Part shown: one piece after another, positions 1 to 6,773 of the stretch
How positions within the stretch are numbered: the stretch's first letter is position 1
Layout of the letters: each line of letters starts with the position of its first letter
Assembly: GCA_002403895.1 (NCBI GenBank)
Contig: DHIQ01000284.1
Coordinates: forward strand, 36,326 to 45,953
Direction of reading: 5' to 3'
Length of the DNA: 9,628 nt
Origin: Candidatus Neomicrothrix sp. UBA4742
GTDB lineage: Bacteria; Actinomycetota; Acidimicrobiia; Acidimicrobiales; Acidimicrobilacustridaceae
Position numbers and translations under genes: made by a program
Notes under the pieces: generated by a model
The model's input: the letters and a program-made list of their open reading frames with translations, nothing else
Databases searched by the model: none
Told to the model about the DNA's origin: nothing

Positions 1-1317
1 ATCCCGAGCTGGAGCCCTCCACCCGCGGAACCGACACCCGCCTGGAACCCTCCGGGGGGCTGGCAGCAGGCCCAGTACCCGCAGCCTGGTTGGTGGCCGC
101 CGCCCGGAGCCCAACCTCCTGTCGCCGCCCCGCCGCGCCGGTCCCACCGGGTCCTCGCGGCGATCGTGGCCTGCCTGGTCCTGGTCGGCGCCGGGATCGG
201 GATCGGATGGGGCCTGGCCGGAGCCGGTTCGCCCACATCCACGTCGACCTCTTCCTCCACCGCGCCGATCACTCCGGTCCCCCAGGCGGGTTCGAACAAG
301 GGCAGCAGCAGCCCAACGCTGACCCCTGCCCAGGTCGCGGCGAAGGTGGACCCGGCCATCGTGAACGTCAACACGGTCATCGCGGTCGGCCCGTTCGGGG
401 GGGGCTCCTTCGGCGGGGGCAGCAGCGCACCGAGGGCCGAAGCGGCTGGGACGGGGATGATCCTGACGTCCTCCGGCGAGGTCCTGACGAACAACCACGT
501 CATCCAGGGCGCCACGAGGATCAACGTGGCGATCCAGGGCCGGACCGGGACGTACTCAGCGACGGTGGTGGGCGCCGATCCCACGGACGACGTCGCGCTG
601 CTCCAGATCCAGGGTGTGTCCGGGCTTCCGACGGTGACGCTGGCTGACTCGTCGAGCGTGACGGTCGGCCAGACCGTGGTCGCGCTGGGGAACGCTCTCG
701 GGCAGGGCGGGACGCCGAAGATGACCACCGGATCCGTGACGGGGCTTGACCGCTCGATCACGGTTGGCACGGACGGCGGCACACCCGAGCACCTGACCGG
801 CCTCATCCAGACCGACTCGCCGATCAGCCCCGGCGACTCGGGCGGACCCCTTGCGAACGCTTCGGGCCAGGTGATCGGCATGATCACCGCCGCGTCGACG
901 AGCGGACCCGATCGTCGCGTGTCCACGGTGGGGTTCGCGATCCCGGCGAACAACGCGGTCGACGTCGTCAACCAGGTTCGCTCCGGCCACCGCAGCCCCA
1001 GCATCATCATCGGGCCGGCCGGCTTCCTCGGCGTGTCGGTTCGCAACCTCGACACCACCACCGCGAGCCAGCTCGGGCTCTCCGCGAACTCCGGCGCCCT
1101 CGTGGTGGACGTGGTCCCCGGAACCCCGGCGGCGAAGGCAGGCATCACCCGGCTCTCGGCGATCACGGCCATCGACGGCACGAAGATCACCACAGCCGAC
1201 TCGCTCGGCCCCGCCATCCACGTCCACCGGCCCGGCGATCACATCCGGGTGACGTGGGTCGACAAGAACGGGACACATAGCGCCACCGTGAGCCTGGTCG
1301 AAGGGCCTGCCGTCTAA
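1..1317 (+). CDS. HtrA/DegP-like membrane-anchored serine protease with PDZ domain (5' partial)
   Basis: This is a trypsin-like protease of the HtrA family, expected to degrade or chaperone damaged proteins outside the membrane. The frame is open from base 1 to the TAA at 1315-1317, giving 438 codons with the true start outside the window. A GTG at 166 falls inside the membrane segment, so it is an unlikely start. Residues 1-45 (window numbering) are rich in Pro, Trp and Gln. RRSHR at 46-50 is followed by one hydrophobic segment at about 51-73, which predicts an N-in, C-out anchor. A Ser/Thr/Pro linker follows. The protease domain spans about 105-325 with a full triad: His166 in NNHV, Asp197 in DDVALL and Ser280 in GDSGGP. 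A Gly-rich loop lies just before the domain core. A single PDZ domain begins near 335 (GFLGVSV). The family usually has GNSGGP, so Asp before the catalytic Ser is a mild variant. Family assignment is firm; substrate is unknown. Confidence 0.93.
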   Translation: MPSWSPPPAEPTPAWNPPGGWQQAQYPQPGWWPPPGAQPPVAAPPRRSHRVLAAIVACLVLVGAGIGIGWGLAGAGSPTSTSTSSSTAPITPVPQAGSNKGSSSPTLTPAQVAAKVDPAIVNVNTVIAVGPFGGGSFGGGSSAPRAEAAGTGMILTSSGEVLTNNHVIQGATRINVAIQGRTGTYSATVVGADPTDDVALLQIQGVSGLPTVTLADSSSVTVGQTVVALGNALGQGGTPKMTTGSVTGLDRSITVGTDGGTPEHLTGLIQTDSPISPGDSGGPLANASGQVIGMITAASTSGPDRRVSTVGFAIPANNAVDVVNQVRSGHRSPSIIIGPAGFLGVSVRNLDTTTASQLGLSANSGALVVDVVPGTPAAKAGITRLSAITAIDGTKITTADSLGPAIHVHRPGDHIRVTWVDKNGTHSATVSLVEGPAV

Positions 1318-1352
1318 CCCCCCCCCGCGGCATCTTCAACAGCCTTCGGCCA

Positions 1353-1390
1353 CGAACCCCCGGGACCCGAACAAGGGACCCGGGGGTTCG
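1353..1390 (+). terminator. Strong hairpin after the protease gene, likely intrinsic terminator
   Basis: Two 16-base arms (1353-1368 and 1375-1390) pair with one A-A mismatch (1365/1378) around the 6-base loop GAACAA. The hairpin lies 36 bases past the protease stop codon. No clear T-run follows (CTCCCTCTC), which is common for terminators in high-GC bacteria. It separates the protease gene from the phosphatase gene, which suggests that the latter has its own promoter between 1391 and 1497. I could not identify convincing -35/-10 boxes there. Confidence 0.75.
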
Positions 1391-1481
1391 CTCCCTCTCA
1401 TGCGGGCGGCGTCTGGCCGCCGAAGACAGGACCGCAGGGAGCCCAGAACCGTCCCGGACGATAGACTCGGGTCTCCAGGAC

Positions 1482-1487
1482 GGGGGG
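1482..1487 (+). promoter_or_regulatory. Ribosome binding site supporting a TTG start at 1498
   Basis: A run of six G lies 10 bases before TTG at 1498-1500. In the same frame a TAG at 1462-1464 limits how far the gene can extend upstream, and no ATG or GTG lies between that stop and 1498. TTG is therefore the best start. In-frame CTG codons at 1492 and 1495 are less likely alternatives. Confidence 0.5.
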
Positions 1488-1497
1488 TAAGCTGCTG

Positions 1498-4068
1498 TTG
1501 GTCGACACCCTGGGACCCTCATACCCGGCGACGCAAGACGCGTCTTTCGAAGCCTCCGTACTCGATCAGGTCGACGCGGCGGTGATCGCCGCCGATCGCT
1601 CGGGCTTGGTCACCCGGTGGAACCGCCACGCCGAGAAGGTGTTCGGCTGGACCGGTGAGGAGGCGATCGGGCGGAGCATCCTCGACCTGGTCGTGTCGCC
1701 GTCCGACCTGCCGGCCATCAACGAGATCATGGATCAAGTCCTGGCCGGCGCCGTGTGGGAAGGCGAGATGGCGCTCCTCCGGAAGGACGGTTCGCGCGTC
1801 GTGTGCCACGTGAACGATGCGCCGATCCACGACGGAGTAGGAGCGGTGGTCGGTGCGGTGAGCGTCTCCGTGGACGTCACTGAGGCGAAGGAGGCCGAAC
1901 ATCGCCTGGCGGCCCGCACGTCCGTCACCCGGGCGCTCGCCGAGGCCGACGCGCTGGCCGGGGCCGCTTCGAACCTCTTGCAAGGCGTCTGCGAGAATCT
2001 GGGCTGGCCGCTGGGCTCGCTGTGGGCGGTGGCGCCCGAAGGCGACGTCATCCGGTGCGTGGACGTCTGGTACGACCGGTCCATGGACGCCGCCGAGTTC
2101 GAAGCGTTCACCCGGAGCGTCGCCTTCGAACCCGGGGTCGGGCTTCCCGGCCGCGTGTGGGCGTCGGGCCGGCCCGCGTGGATCCCGGACGTCGTCCAGG
2201 ATCGGAACTTCCCCCGGGGTGCCATCGCCGCCATCGTCGGGCTCCACGGCGCGTTCGGCTTTCCCATCGTGCTGGGAGACGAAGTCCTCGGCATCATCGA
2301 GTTCTTCAGCGGTGAGGTGAAGGAGCCCGACGAGGACCTGCTGGCCATGATGGCTGTTATCGGCAGCCAGATCGGCCAGTTCATGGAGCGCAAGGAGGCT
2401 GAAGAGGAGCTCCGCCGCTCCCGGGACCAGCTGCAGGCGATCTTCCAGAGCGTGGCCGAAGGGATCACCGTCCAGGACCCCACCGGCAGGCTGATCTACG
2501 CGAACGACGCGGCGGCCAGGCAGACCGGCTTCGCGAGCGTCGAGGAATTCCTGGCCACCCCCTTGAGTGGGATCATGCAGCGCTTCGAGCTGACCGACGA
2601 ATCCGGCGCGCCATTCTCCTTCCAGCGGCTCCCCGGCCGGCAGGCGCTGCGCGGCGAGACCCCCGAGGACGTGGTGGTCCGGTTCCGGGACCCGGATACG
2701 GGCGAGGAGCGCTGGGCACAGCTTCGGGCCACCCCGGTGTTCGACTCCAGCGGAAAGGTCCAGTTCGCCGTCAACATCTTCCACGACGTCAGCGACCGGA
2801 AGCGCCGGGACGAGGCTCAGCGCTTCCTGGCCGAAGCGGGCCCGATCCTCTCCGCGGCGGCCACCGACTTGGAGGCCACGCTGGCCCGCGTGGCCGAGCT
2901 GGCCGTCCCGTGGCTGGCGGACTGGTGTGCGATCGAGATGGTGCAGGACGACGGAACGCTCAGGACGCTGAAGGTCGCCCACGTGGACCCGGACAAGCTG
3001 GCCCTGGCCGAGGATTGGGGCCGCCGCTATCCCCCCGACCCGAGTAGCCCGCGGGGGGCAGCGAATGTGGTCCGAACCGGACGGTCCGAGATCTACGAGG
3101 ACATCCCCGACGCGTTGCTGGTCCAGGCCGCGGTGGACCAGGAACACCTCGAGATCCTGCGAGGTCTCCAGCTTCGATCGGTGATCACGGTCCCGCTCAC
3201 CGCCCGAGGCCGCGTGTTCGGCGTGATGACGCTCGTGTTCGCGGAGTCGGGCCGAAGGTACGGCCCGGCCGACCTGGCCCTGGCCGAGGACCTGGCTCGA
3301 CGCGCCGCGTTGGCCGTGGACAACGCCCGCATCTACCAGGAGCGTGACCACATCGCCCGCACGCTGCAACGAAGCCTGCTCCCTCCCCGCCTTCCCGACA
3401 TCCCGGGCATGGAGATCGCGGGCCGCTATCGGGCTGCCGGCGCCGGCAACGACGTGGGAGGCGACTTCTACGACGCGTTCGAAGCGGTCGATGGGAGCTG
3501 GGTGGTGGTGATCGGGGACGTCTGCGGCAAGGGCCCGGAGGCGGCGGCCGTGACCGGCCTGGCCCGGCATACCATCCGGGCCGCCGCCATGAGGGAGCGC
3601 AAGCCCAGCGAGATCCTCACCACGCTGAACGACGCCCTCCTGCAGCAGCGTTCGGACCACATGTTCTGCACCGTGGCCTACGTGCGCGTCCGGCCCAACC
3701 CTGGCGGAGCTCGTCTGACGATCTGCTGCGGCGGGCATCCCCTGCCCGTCGTCCTGCGAGCGGACGGGACCGTGCTCGCCGCCGGGTCCCCCGGCACGCT
3801 GCTCGGCATCTTCCCGGATCCCGAGCTGGTCGACCGGACGGTGGACCTCGGTCCGGGCGATGCGCTGGTCCTGTTCACCGATGGGGTTATCGAGGAACAC
3901 GGCGACGGCGAGATGTTCGGCCGCGATGGCATGACCGACCTCCTCCGGGAGTCCGTAGGCAGGAAGGCCGAGGAGATCGCCGAGGCGATCGAACAGGCGG
4001 TGGTAGCCTTCGGTCCCGCGGCACCGAGAGACGACATCGCCATCGTGGTGCTTCGGGTGGAGACATGA
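1498..4068 (+). CDS. PAS-GAF-PAS-GAF sensor with C-terminal PP2C/SpoIIE phosphatase (RsbU-like)
   Basis: This 856-residue protein is a multi-sensor serine phosphatase of the RsbU/SpoIIE class, which dephosphorylates STAS anti-anti-sigma factors. Domains in order are PAS (about 19-135, with AVIAADRSG and WNRHAEKVFGW), GAF (about 140-297), a short coiled coil (about 297-313), PAS (about 312-435, ending HDVSDRKRR), GAF (about 445-613), the family linker LQRSLLPP (623-630) and the phosphatase domain (about 638-855). Metal-binding acidic residues are all present: D652 and D656 in DVGGDFYD, D674 in GDVCGKG, D795 in FTDG, and D845/D846 near the C-terminus. It should therefore be catalytically active. 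No membrane segment or signal peptide is visible, so it senses in the cytosol. It has no kinase (HATPase) domain. The stop overlaps the start of the STAS gene, which points to coupled translation and a direct enzyme-substrate pair. The signals sensed by the PAS and GAF domains cannot be read from the sequence. Confidence 0.93.
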   Translation: MVDTLGPSYPATQDASFEASVLDQVDAAVIAADRSGLVTRWNRHAEKVFGWTGEEAIGRSILDLVVSPSDLPAINEIMDQVLAGAVWEGEMALLRKDGSRVVCHVNDAPIHDGVGAVVGAVSVSVDVTEAKEAEHRLAARTSVTRALAEADALAGAASNLLQGVCENLGWPLGSLWAVAPEGDVIRCVDVWYDRSMDAAEFEAFTRSVAFEPGVGLPGRVWASGRPAWIPDVVQDRNFPRGAIAAIVGLHGAFGFPIVLGDEVLGIIEFFSGEVKEPDEDLLAMMAVIGSQIGQFMERKEAEEELRRSRDQLQAIFQSVAEGITVQDPTGRLIYANDAAARQTGFASVEEFLATPLSGIMQRFELTDESGAPFSFQRLPGRQALRGETPEDVVVRFRDPDTGEERWAQLRATPVFDSSGKVQFAVNIFHDVSDRKRRDEAQRFLAEAGPILSAAATDLEATLARVAELAVPWLADWCAIEMVQDDGTLRTLKVAHVDPDKLALAEDWGRRYPPDPSSPRGAANVVRTGRSEIYEDIPDALLVQAAVDQEHLEILRGLQLRSVITVPLTARGRVFGVMTLVFAESGRRYGPADLALAEDLARRAALAVDNARIYQERDHIARTLQRSLLPPRLPDIPGMEIAGRYRAAGAGNDVGGDFYDAFEAVDGSWVVVIGDVCGKGPEAAAVTGLARHTIRAAAMRERKPSEILTTLNDALLQQRSDHMFCTVAYVRVRPNPGGARLTICCGGHPLPVVLRADGTVLAAGSPGTLLGIFPDPELVDRTVDLGPGDALVLFTDGVIEEHGDGEMFGRDGMTDLLRESVGRKAEEIAEAIEQAVVAFGPAAPRDDIAIVVLRVET

Positions 4069-4421
4069 CCCAGCTCGAACTGAAGATCGAGTCGCGGGAC
4101 GGGGTCGTGCTGATGGCATTCTCGGGCGAGCTCGACCTGGCCGAGGCGGCGCGCGTCGAACAGCGGCTGCTGGAGATCGAGGCGGCACGCCCTCCGCTGG
4201 TGGTCCTGGACCTTCGTGGCCTCACCTTCATCGACTCGTCCGGGCTTCGACTGGTGATCGAAGCCGACCAGCGGGCCCGCCGTGACGACCGCCGAATGGC
4301 GCTGGTTCGTGGTCCCGAACAGGTGCGACGGATCTTCGCGATCGCGCTACTCGACACCCGGTTGCAGATGGTGGAGGACCCCGCGGAGCTGTCGGCCGCA
4401 GGTGACGGGGCGCCTCCGTAG
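4065..4421 (+). CDS. STAS-domain anti-sigma factor antagonist (RsbV/SpoIIAA-like)
   Basis: This 118-residue protein is made almost wholly of a STAS domain and should act as an anti-anti-sigma factor in a partner switch. When unphosphorylated it would bind an anti-sigma kinase and release a sigma factor. Visible hallmarks are the N-terminal FSGELDLAEA strand and turn, the VVLDLRGLTFIDSSGL core and a C-terminal VRRIFAI helix. The phosphorylatable serine is predicted to be Ser58, directly after Asp57, the same position as in Bacillus subtilis SpoIIAA. The ATG start overlaps the upstream TGA as ATGA, with GGAG just upstream, so translation is probably coupled to the phosphatase gene. The last ten residues (AAGDGAPP end) look like a disordered tail. 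No RsbW-type kinase or sigma factor gene follows; the next gene is on the opposite strand. Family assignment is firm, while the target kinase is unknown. Confidence 0.93.
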   Translation: MTQLELKIESRDGVVLMAFSGELDLAEAARVEQRLLEIEAARPPLVVLDLRGLTFIDSSGLRLVIEADQRARRDDRRMALVRGPEQVRRIFAIALLDTRLQMVEDPAELSAAGDGAPP

Positions 4422-4434
4422 GCATACGCCCCGT
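4405..4434. terminator. GC-rich hairpin between converging genes, possible bidirectional terminator
   Basis: ACGGGGCG (4405-4412) pairs perfectly with CGCCCCGT (4427-4434) around a 14-base loop. That loop can form a further CCT/AGG pairing (4413-4415 with 4420-4422). The left arm overlaps the last codons of the STAS gene, and the loop contains its TAG (4419-4421). The opposing YchF-like gene stops at 4451, so one structure could end transcription from both sides. There is no T-run on either side, so termination is inferred from position and stem stability. Confidence 0.5.
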
Positions 4435-4450
4435 TGGAGCGCGGCGGCGT

Positions 4451-5440
4451 TCAGACGGCGAACCGGACGTGGAGCACATCGCCCTCCCGGACGACGTAGT
4501 CCTTGCCCTCGACCCGGAGTAGGCCCTTGTGCTTCGCCGTGTCCCAGCCGCCGGCGGCCACCAGGTCATCGTACGAGACGACCTCAGCCCGGATGAACCC
4601 CCGCTGCAGATCGGTGTGGATGGCCCCGGCCGCTTCGGGGGCGGTGGCGCCCCGCCGAACCTCCCACGCCCGCGTCTCGTCCTCGCCGGTGGTCAGGAAC
4701 GCGATGAGATCCAGAGCCCGGTAGCTCGCTGCGATGACCCGGTCCAGGCCGGGTTCGTCGATGCCGAACTCGGCGAGCAGCAGTCGGGCCTCGTCCGGAT
4801 CCATGGCCGCCGTCTCGGCTTCGATCTCGGCCGAGACCCCCACGGTCCCCTCGGGCAGTCCCTCCGGGAGCGAGGCGCCCTCCTCGAGGTTCGCCACCAC
4901 CACCCAGGGCTTTAGGGTGAGCGGGGCCAGGCCCCGGAGCAGCTTCCGTTCCTCCTCGTCGAAGCCCGCATCGCGCAGGATCGTCTCCGACGCGAGCGCC
5001 TGATGGGCGCGCTCCAGAACAGACACCTCCTGGGTGGCGGCCGTCCCGGCGGCCCGGCCCTTGGTTCGGCGGCGGGCGTTCTCCAGCGCGGTCTCCACGT
5101 TCGACAGATCGGCCAGCAGGAGCTCGGCCGAGACCTCCTCGAGCTCGGCCGCCGGGTTCGCGCCGGGGCCGAACGCCCGGACCACCACACAGAGCGCGTC
5201 GGTCTCCCGGAGCGCGGCGAGGCCCTGCGCCGTCGCCCCGCCGGGCACGTCGACGAACCGGACCTGCGAGGGGACGACCTTCCGCGAGCGCTCCATCTGG
5301 GCCAGGACACCGAGCCGCGCGTCCGGGACCTGGACGACGGCCTGGTTCGAACGCCCCCCGGATACGCCGGTTCGCGTCAGCGCGGTGAAGAGCGTGGACT
5401 TCCCCGCGAACGGGACTCCGACCAGCCCGACGTCCTTCAT
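4451..5440 (-). CDS. ychF: Compact, divergent YchF/Obg-like GTPase (ribosome-associated ATPase family)
   Basis: This 329-residue protein belongs to the YchF (OLA1) branch of Obg-related P-loop proteins, which usually bind ATP and associate with ribosomes. The Walker A/G1 motif is GVPFAGKST (residues 8-16, family norm GLPNVGKST). A G3-like VDVPG lies at 63-67, and the YchF-type NxxE specificity motif is at N184-E187 (NLEE). The C-terminal TGS-like domain (about 244-329) is well conserved, with TRAWEVRRG, ATAPEAAG, IHTDLQRGFIRAE and EGKDYVVREGDV. The nucleotide domain is shortened. The switch I motif NFPFxTIxPN is missing, the stretch after G3 is about 9 residues short, and the segment that holds the catalytic histidine in E. 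coli (His114) is absent. Typical family length is about 360. The ATG at 5440 has a weak GGTGG upstream. The stop of the oxidoreductase gene is 25 bases upstream. It may be a paralogue rather than the organism's only YchF. Confidence 0.85.
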   Translation of the reverse strand: MKDVGLVGVPFAGKSTLFTALTRTGVSGGRSNQAVVQVPDARLGVLAQMERSRKVVPSQVRFVDVPGGATAQGLAALRETDALCVVVRAFGPGANPAAELEEVSAELLLADLSNVETALENARRRTKGRAAGTAATQEVSVLERAHQALASETILRDAGFDEEERKLLRGLAPLTLKPWVVVANLEEGASLPEGLPEGTVGVSAEIEAETAAMDPDEARLLLAEFGIDEPGLDRVIAASYRALDLIAFLTTGEDETRAWEVRRGATAPEAAGAIHTDLQRGFIRAEVVSYDDLVAAGGWDTAKHKGLLRVEGKDYVVREGDVLHVRFAV

Positions 5441-5465
5441 CCGGCCACCGCTCTCGCCCGCCCGG

Positions 5466-6347
5466 TCAGGTGCGATCCGGGCCGGAGGCCGGCAAGCCGC
5501 GGATCCGGGCGACGACGGCCGAGTAGTCCAGGTCCCCGAAGCCGACCTCGTCCCCCTCCGTCATCCAGCCCAGGGCACCGATGGCGACCGGCGTCTCGAC
5601 CCCGGCCCGTCGAGCCTCCGCGACGATCAGCGTGGCATCCTTCCGGGCCAGCTCCAGGGTGAAGTTCGGCGGGTAGGTGCCGCTCTCGATCCGCGAGCGC
5701 TTGCCTCTGGCGGTCACGCCGATCGCCGCATCGGACAGGACGTCCAGCACCGCCGCCTGCTCCAGGCCGAACGCGTCCCCCAGGGCGAGCGCTTCGCCGA
5801 GACCGGTCATCAGCACCATCAGCGTGGAGTTGACCACGAGCTTCATGGCCGCTCCGGAGCCCAGTGGGCCTACCAGACGGGGCGTGCCGAAGACCCCGAG
5901 CACCATCCGCCACCGCTCGAAGGTCTCGGGGTCCCCGCCCGCGAACACCTTCAGGGAACCTTCGGTCGCCTCCGGGATGCTGCCCAATACCGGAGCGTCG
6001 AGCATCCGGACGACCTCCGGCAACCGGGCCCGGACCTCGCCGATCGCGTGCGGGCCGACCGTCGACATCTCGAGCAGCGTGGCCCCTGGCGGCGCCGCCT
6101 CGGCCACCCCCTCCGGGCCGAACAGCACCTCTTCGAGCGCGGCCGGGGTCGCCAGCATCGTGCACACTGCCTCCGCCCCGGCGACCGCCTCGGCGGGGGA
6201 AGCCGCCTGCCGCGCACCCTTCTGCACCACCGGCCCGCCTTTCTCCGCGGTGCGGTTCCACACCGTCACCTCGTGGCCGGCCTCGACCAGGCGACTGGCC
6301 ATCGGCAGCCCCATCCGCCCGAGGCCCAGGAACGCGAGCTTCGCCAT
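5466..6347 (-). CDS. NAD(P)-dependent beta-hydroxyacid dehydrogenase family oxidoreductase
   Basis: This 293-residue protein belongs to the 3-hydroxyisobutyrate dehydrogenase / 6-phosphogluconate dehydrogenase-like superfamily, which reversibly oxidises beta-hydroxyacids or reduces small aldehydes in the cytosol. The N-terminal Rossmann motif GLGRMGLPMA (residues 8-17) is intact. The second strand ends in VWNRT (29-33), where Arg rather than Asp favours NADP(H). The substrate-binding signature is DAPVLGSIPEA (117-127), where the family norm is DAPVSGG. The catalytic lysine is K169 in GSGAAMK, with N173 following as expected. The all-alpha C-terminal domain carries the usual FTLELARKDATL segment. 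I chose the ATG at 6347 because GGTGA lies 8 bases upstream and the protein then begins directly with the Rossmann strand. A longer frame reaching 6584 would add a low-complexity Arg/Ser-rich extension and overlap the upstream gene. It lies 34 bases after that gene. The exact substrate cannot be assigned. Confidence 0.9.
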   Translation of the reverse strand: MAKLAFLGLGRMGLPMASRLVEAGHEVTVWNRTAEKGGPVVQKGARQAASPAEAVAGAEAVCTMLATPAALEEVLFGPEGVAEAAPPGATLLEMSTVGPHAIGEVRARLPEVVRMLDAPVLGSIPEATEGSLKVFAGGDPETFERWRMVLGVFGTPRLVGPLGSGAAMKLVVNSTLMVLMTGLGEALALGDAFGLEQAAVLDVLSDAAIGVTARGKRSRIESGTYPPNFTLELARKDATLIVAEARRAGVETPVAIGALGWMTEGDEVGFGDLDYSAVVARIRGLPASGPDRT

Positions 6348-6355
6348 CCGCTCTC

Positions 6356-6360
6356 TCACC
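6356..6360 (-). promoter_or_regulatory. Ribosome binding site fixing the oxidoreductase start at 6347
   Basis: Read on the minus strand, GGTGA (6360 to 6356) matches part of the anti-16S complement and stands 8 bases before the ATG at 6347-6345. It supports the shorter protein beginning MAKLAFLG over an in-frame extension upstream. Confidence 0.55.
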
Positions 6361-6381
6361 CTCTCTCGTGCGGTTCGACCG

Positions 6382-6753
6382 TCATGGGTGCCGGAGACCG
6401 CGGAACTCGACCGCCCAGGTCCATCGCCGGCCGTCCGGGGTGTGGTCGAACCGGAGCAGCCGGCCCTCCTCGCCGCCGGGCAGCAGGACGGGAAAGCCGG
6501 TATGTCGCTCGTCGGGCCACAGGTCCTCGCGCCCCGGGGGTTCGAACGAGAGCAGCGACATCGGATGGTCGCCGGTCCGTTCAAGCGCTACCGACCACGC
6601 GGTGTCCGGGCCGTGGGGGCGGAAACGGACCAGTCGCGGCGCCCCGTGGAGGAGCGCCGGCTCGCCCGGCTTCGTCCACAACTTGCCGAAGAACCGCCAG
6701 TGGTCGCCGTCCTTGGACGCCTCCACGACCCATGCCACCTCGTCCCCGGCCAC
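6382..6753 (-). CDS. Small Trp-rich hypothetical protein
   Basis: I do not recognise this protein of up to 123 residues. It contains six tryptophans, many Arg, Asp and His residues, and no signal peptide or membrane segment. Segments such as EASKDGDHWRFFGK and HTPDGRRWTWAVEFRG suggest beta-strands joined by D-G turns, perhaps a small beta-sandwich or barrel. An in-frame TAG ten bases upstream (6763-6765) means the start cannot lie further out. The first candidate is GTG at 6753, which has no visible Shine-Dalgarno. A second GTG at 6738 is preceded by GGGGA at a 4-base spacing and would give 118 residues. It sits 34 bases upstream of the oxidoreductase and 82 bases after the cyclic-di-GMP gene, on the same strand, so co-transcription is plausible. 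The strand, the fit between its neighbours and the protein-like composition support it as real. The opposite strand is also open here, which lowers certainty. Confidence 0.6.
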   Translation of the reverse strand: MAGDEVAWVVEASKDGDHWRFFGKLWTKPGEPALLHGAPRLVRFRPHGPDTAWSVALERTGDHPMSLLSFEPPGREDLWPDERHTGFPVLLPGGEEGRLLRFDHTPDGRRWTWAVEFRGLRHP

Positions 6754-6773
6754 GGGAGAAGGCTACCCACTTT

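Noticed and set aside
370..430. G-rich run with repeated GGC units inside the protease gene, considered as a repeat or quadruplex
   Set aside because: It encodes a Gly/Ser-rich loop in frame and needs no other explanation.
1463..1468. TAGACT as a -10 box for the phosphatase gene
   Set aside because: It fits a loose TAnnnT pattern, but no -35-like hexamer lies at a 16-18 base distance, so a promoter call is not supported.
1484..1490. GGGGTAA as a SigB-type -10 element
   Set aside because: No GTTT-like -35 is found 12-16 bases upstream, and the G-run is better explained as the ribosome binding site of the TTG start.
1519..4188. Long open frame on the minus strand (889 codons) opposite the phosphatase gene
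   Set aside because: Its translation is Arg/Gly/His/Pro-rich with no recognisable domain, and it mirrors a plus-strand gene with complete PAS, GAF and PP2C motifs. Open antisense frames are expected at this base composition.
6348..6584. N-terminal extension of the dehydrogenase to 6584
   Set aside because: It would overlap the upstream gene and adds a low-complexity segment before the Rossmann fold. ATG at 6347 has a good ribosome binding site.
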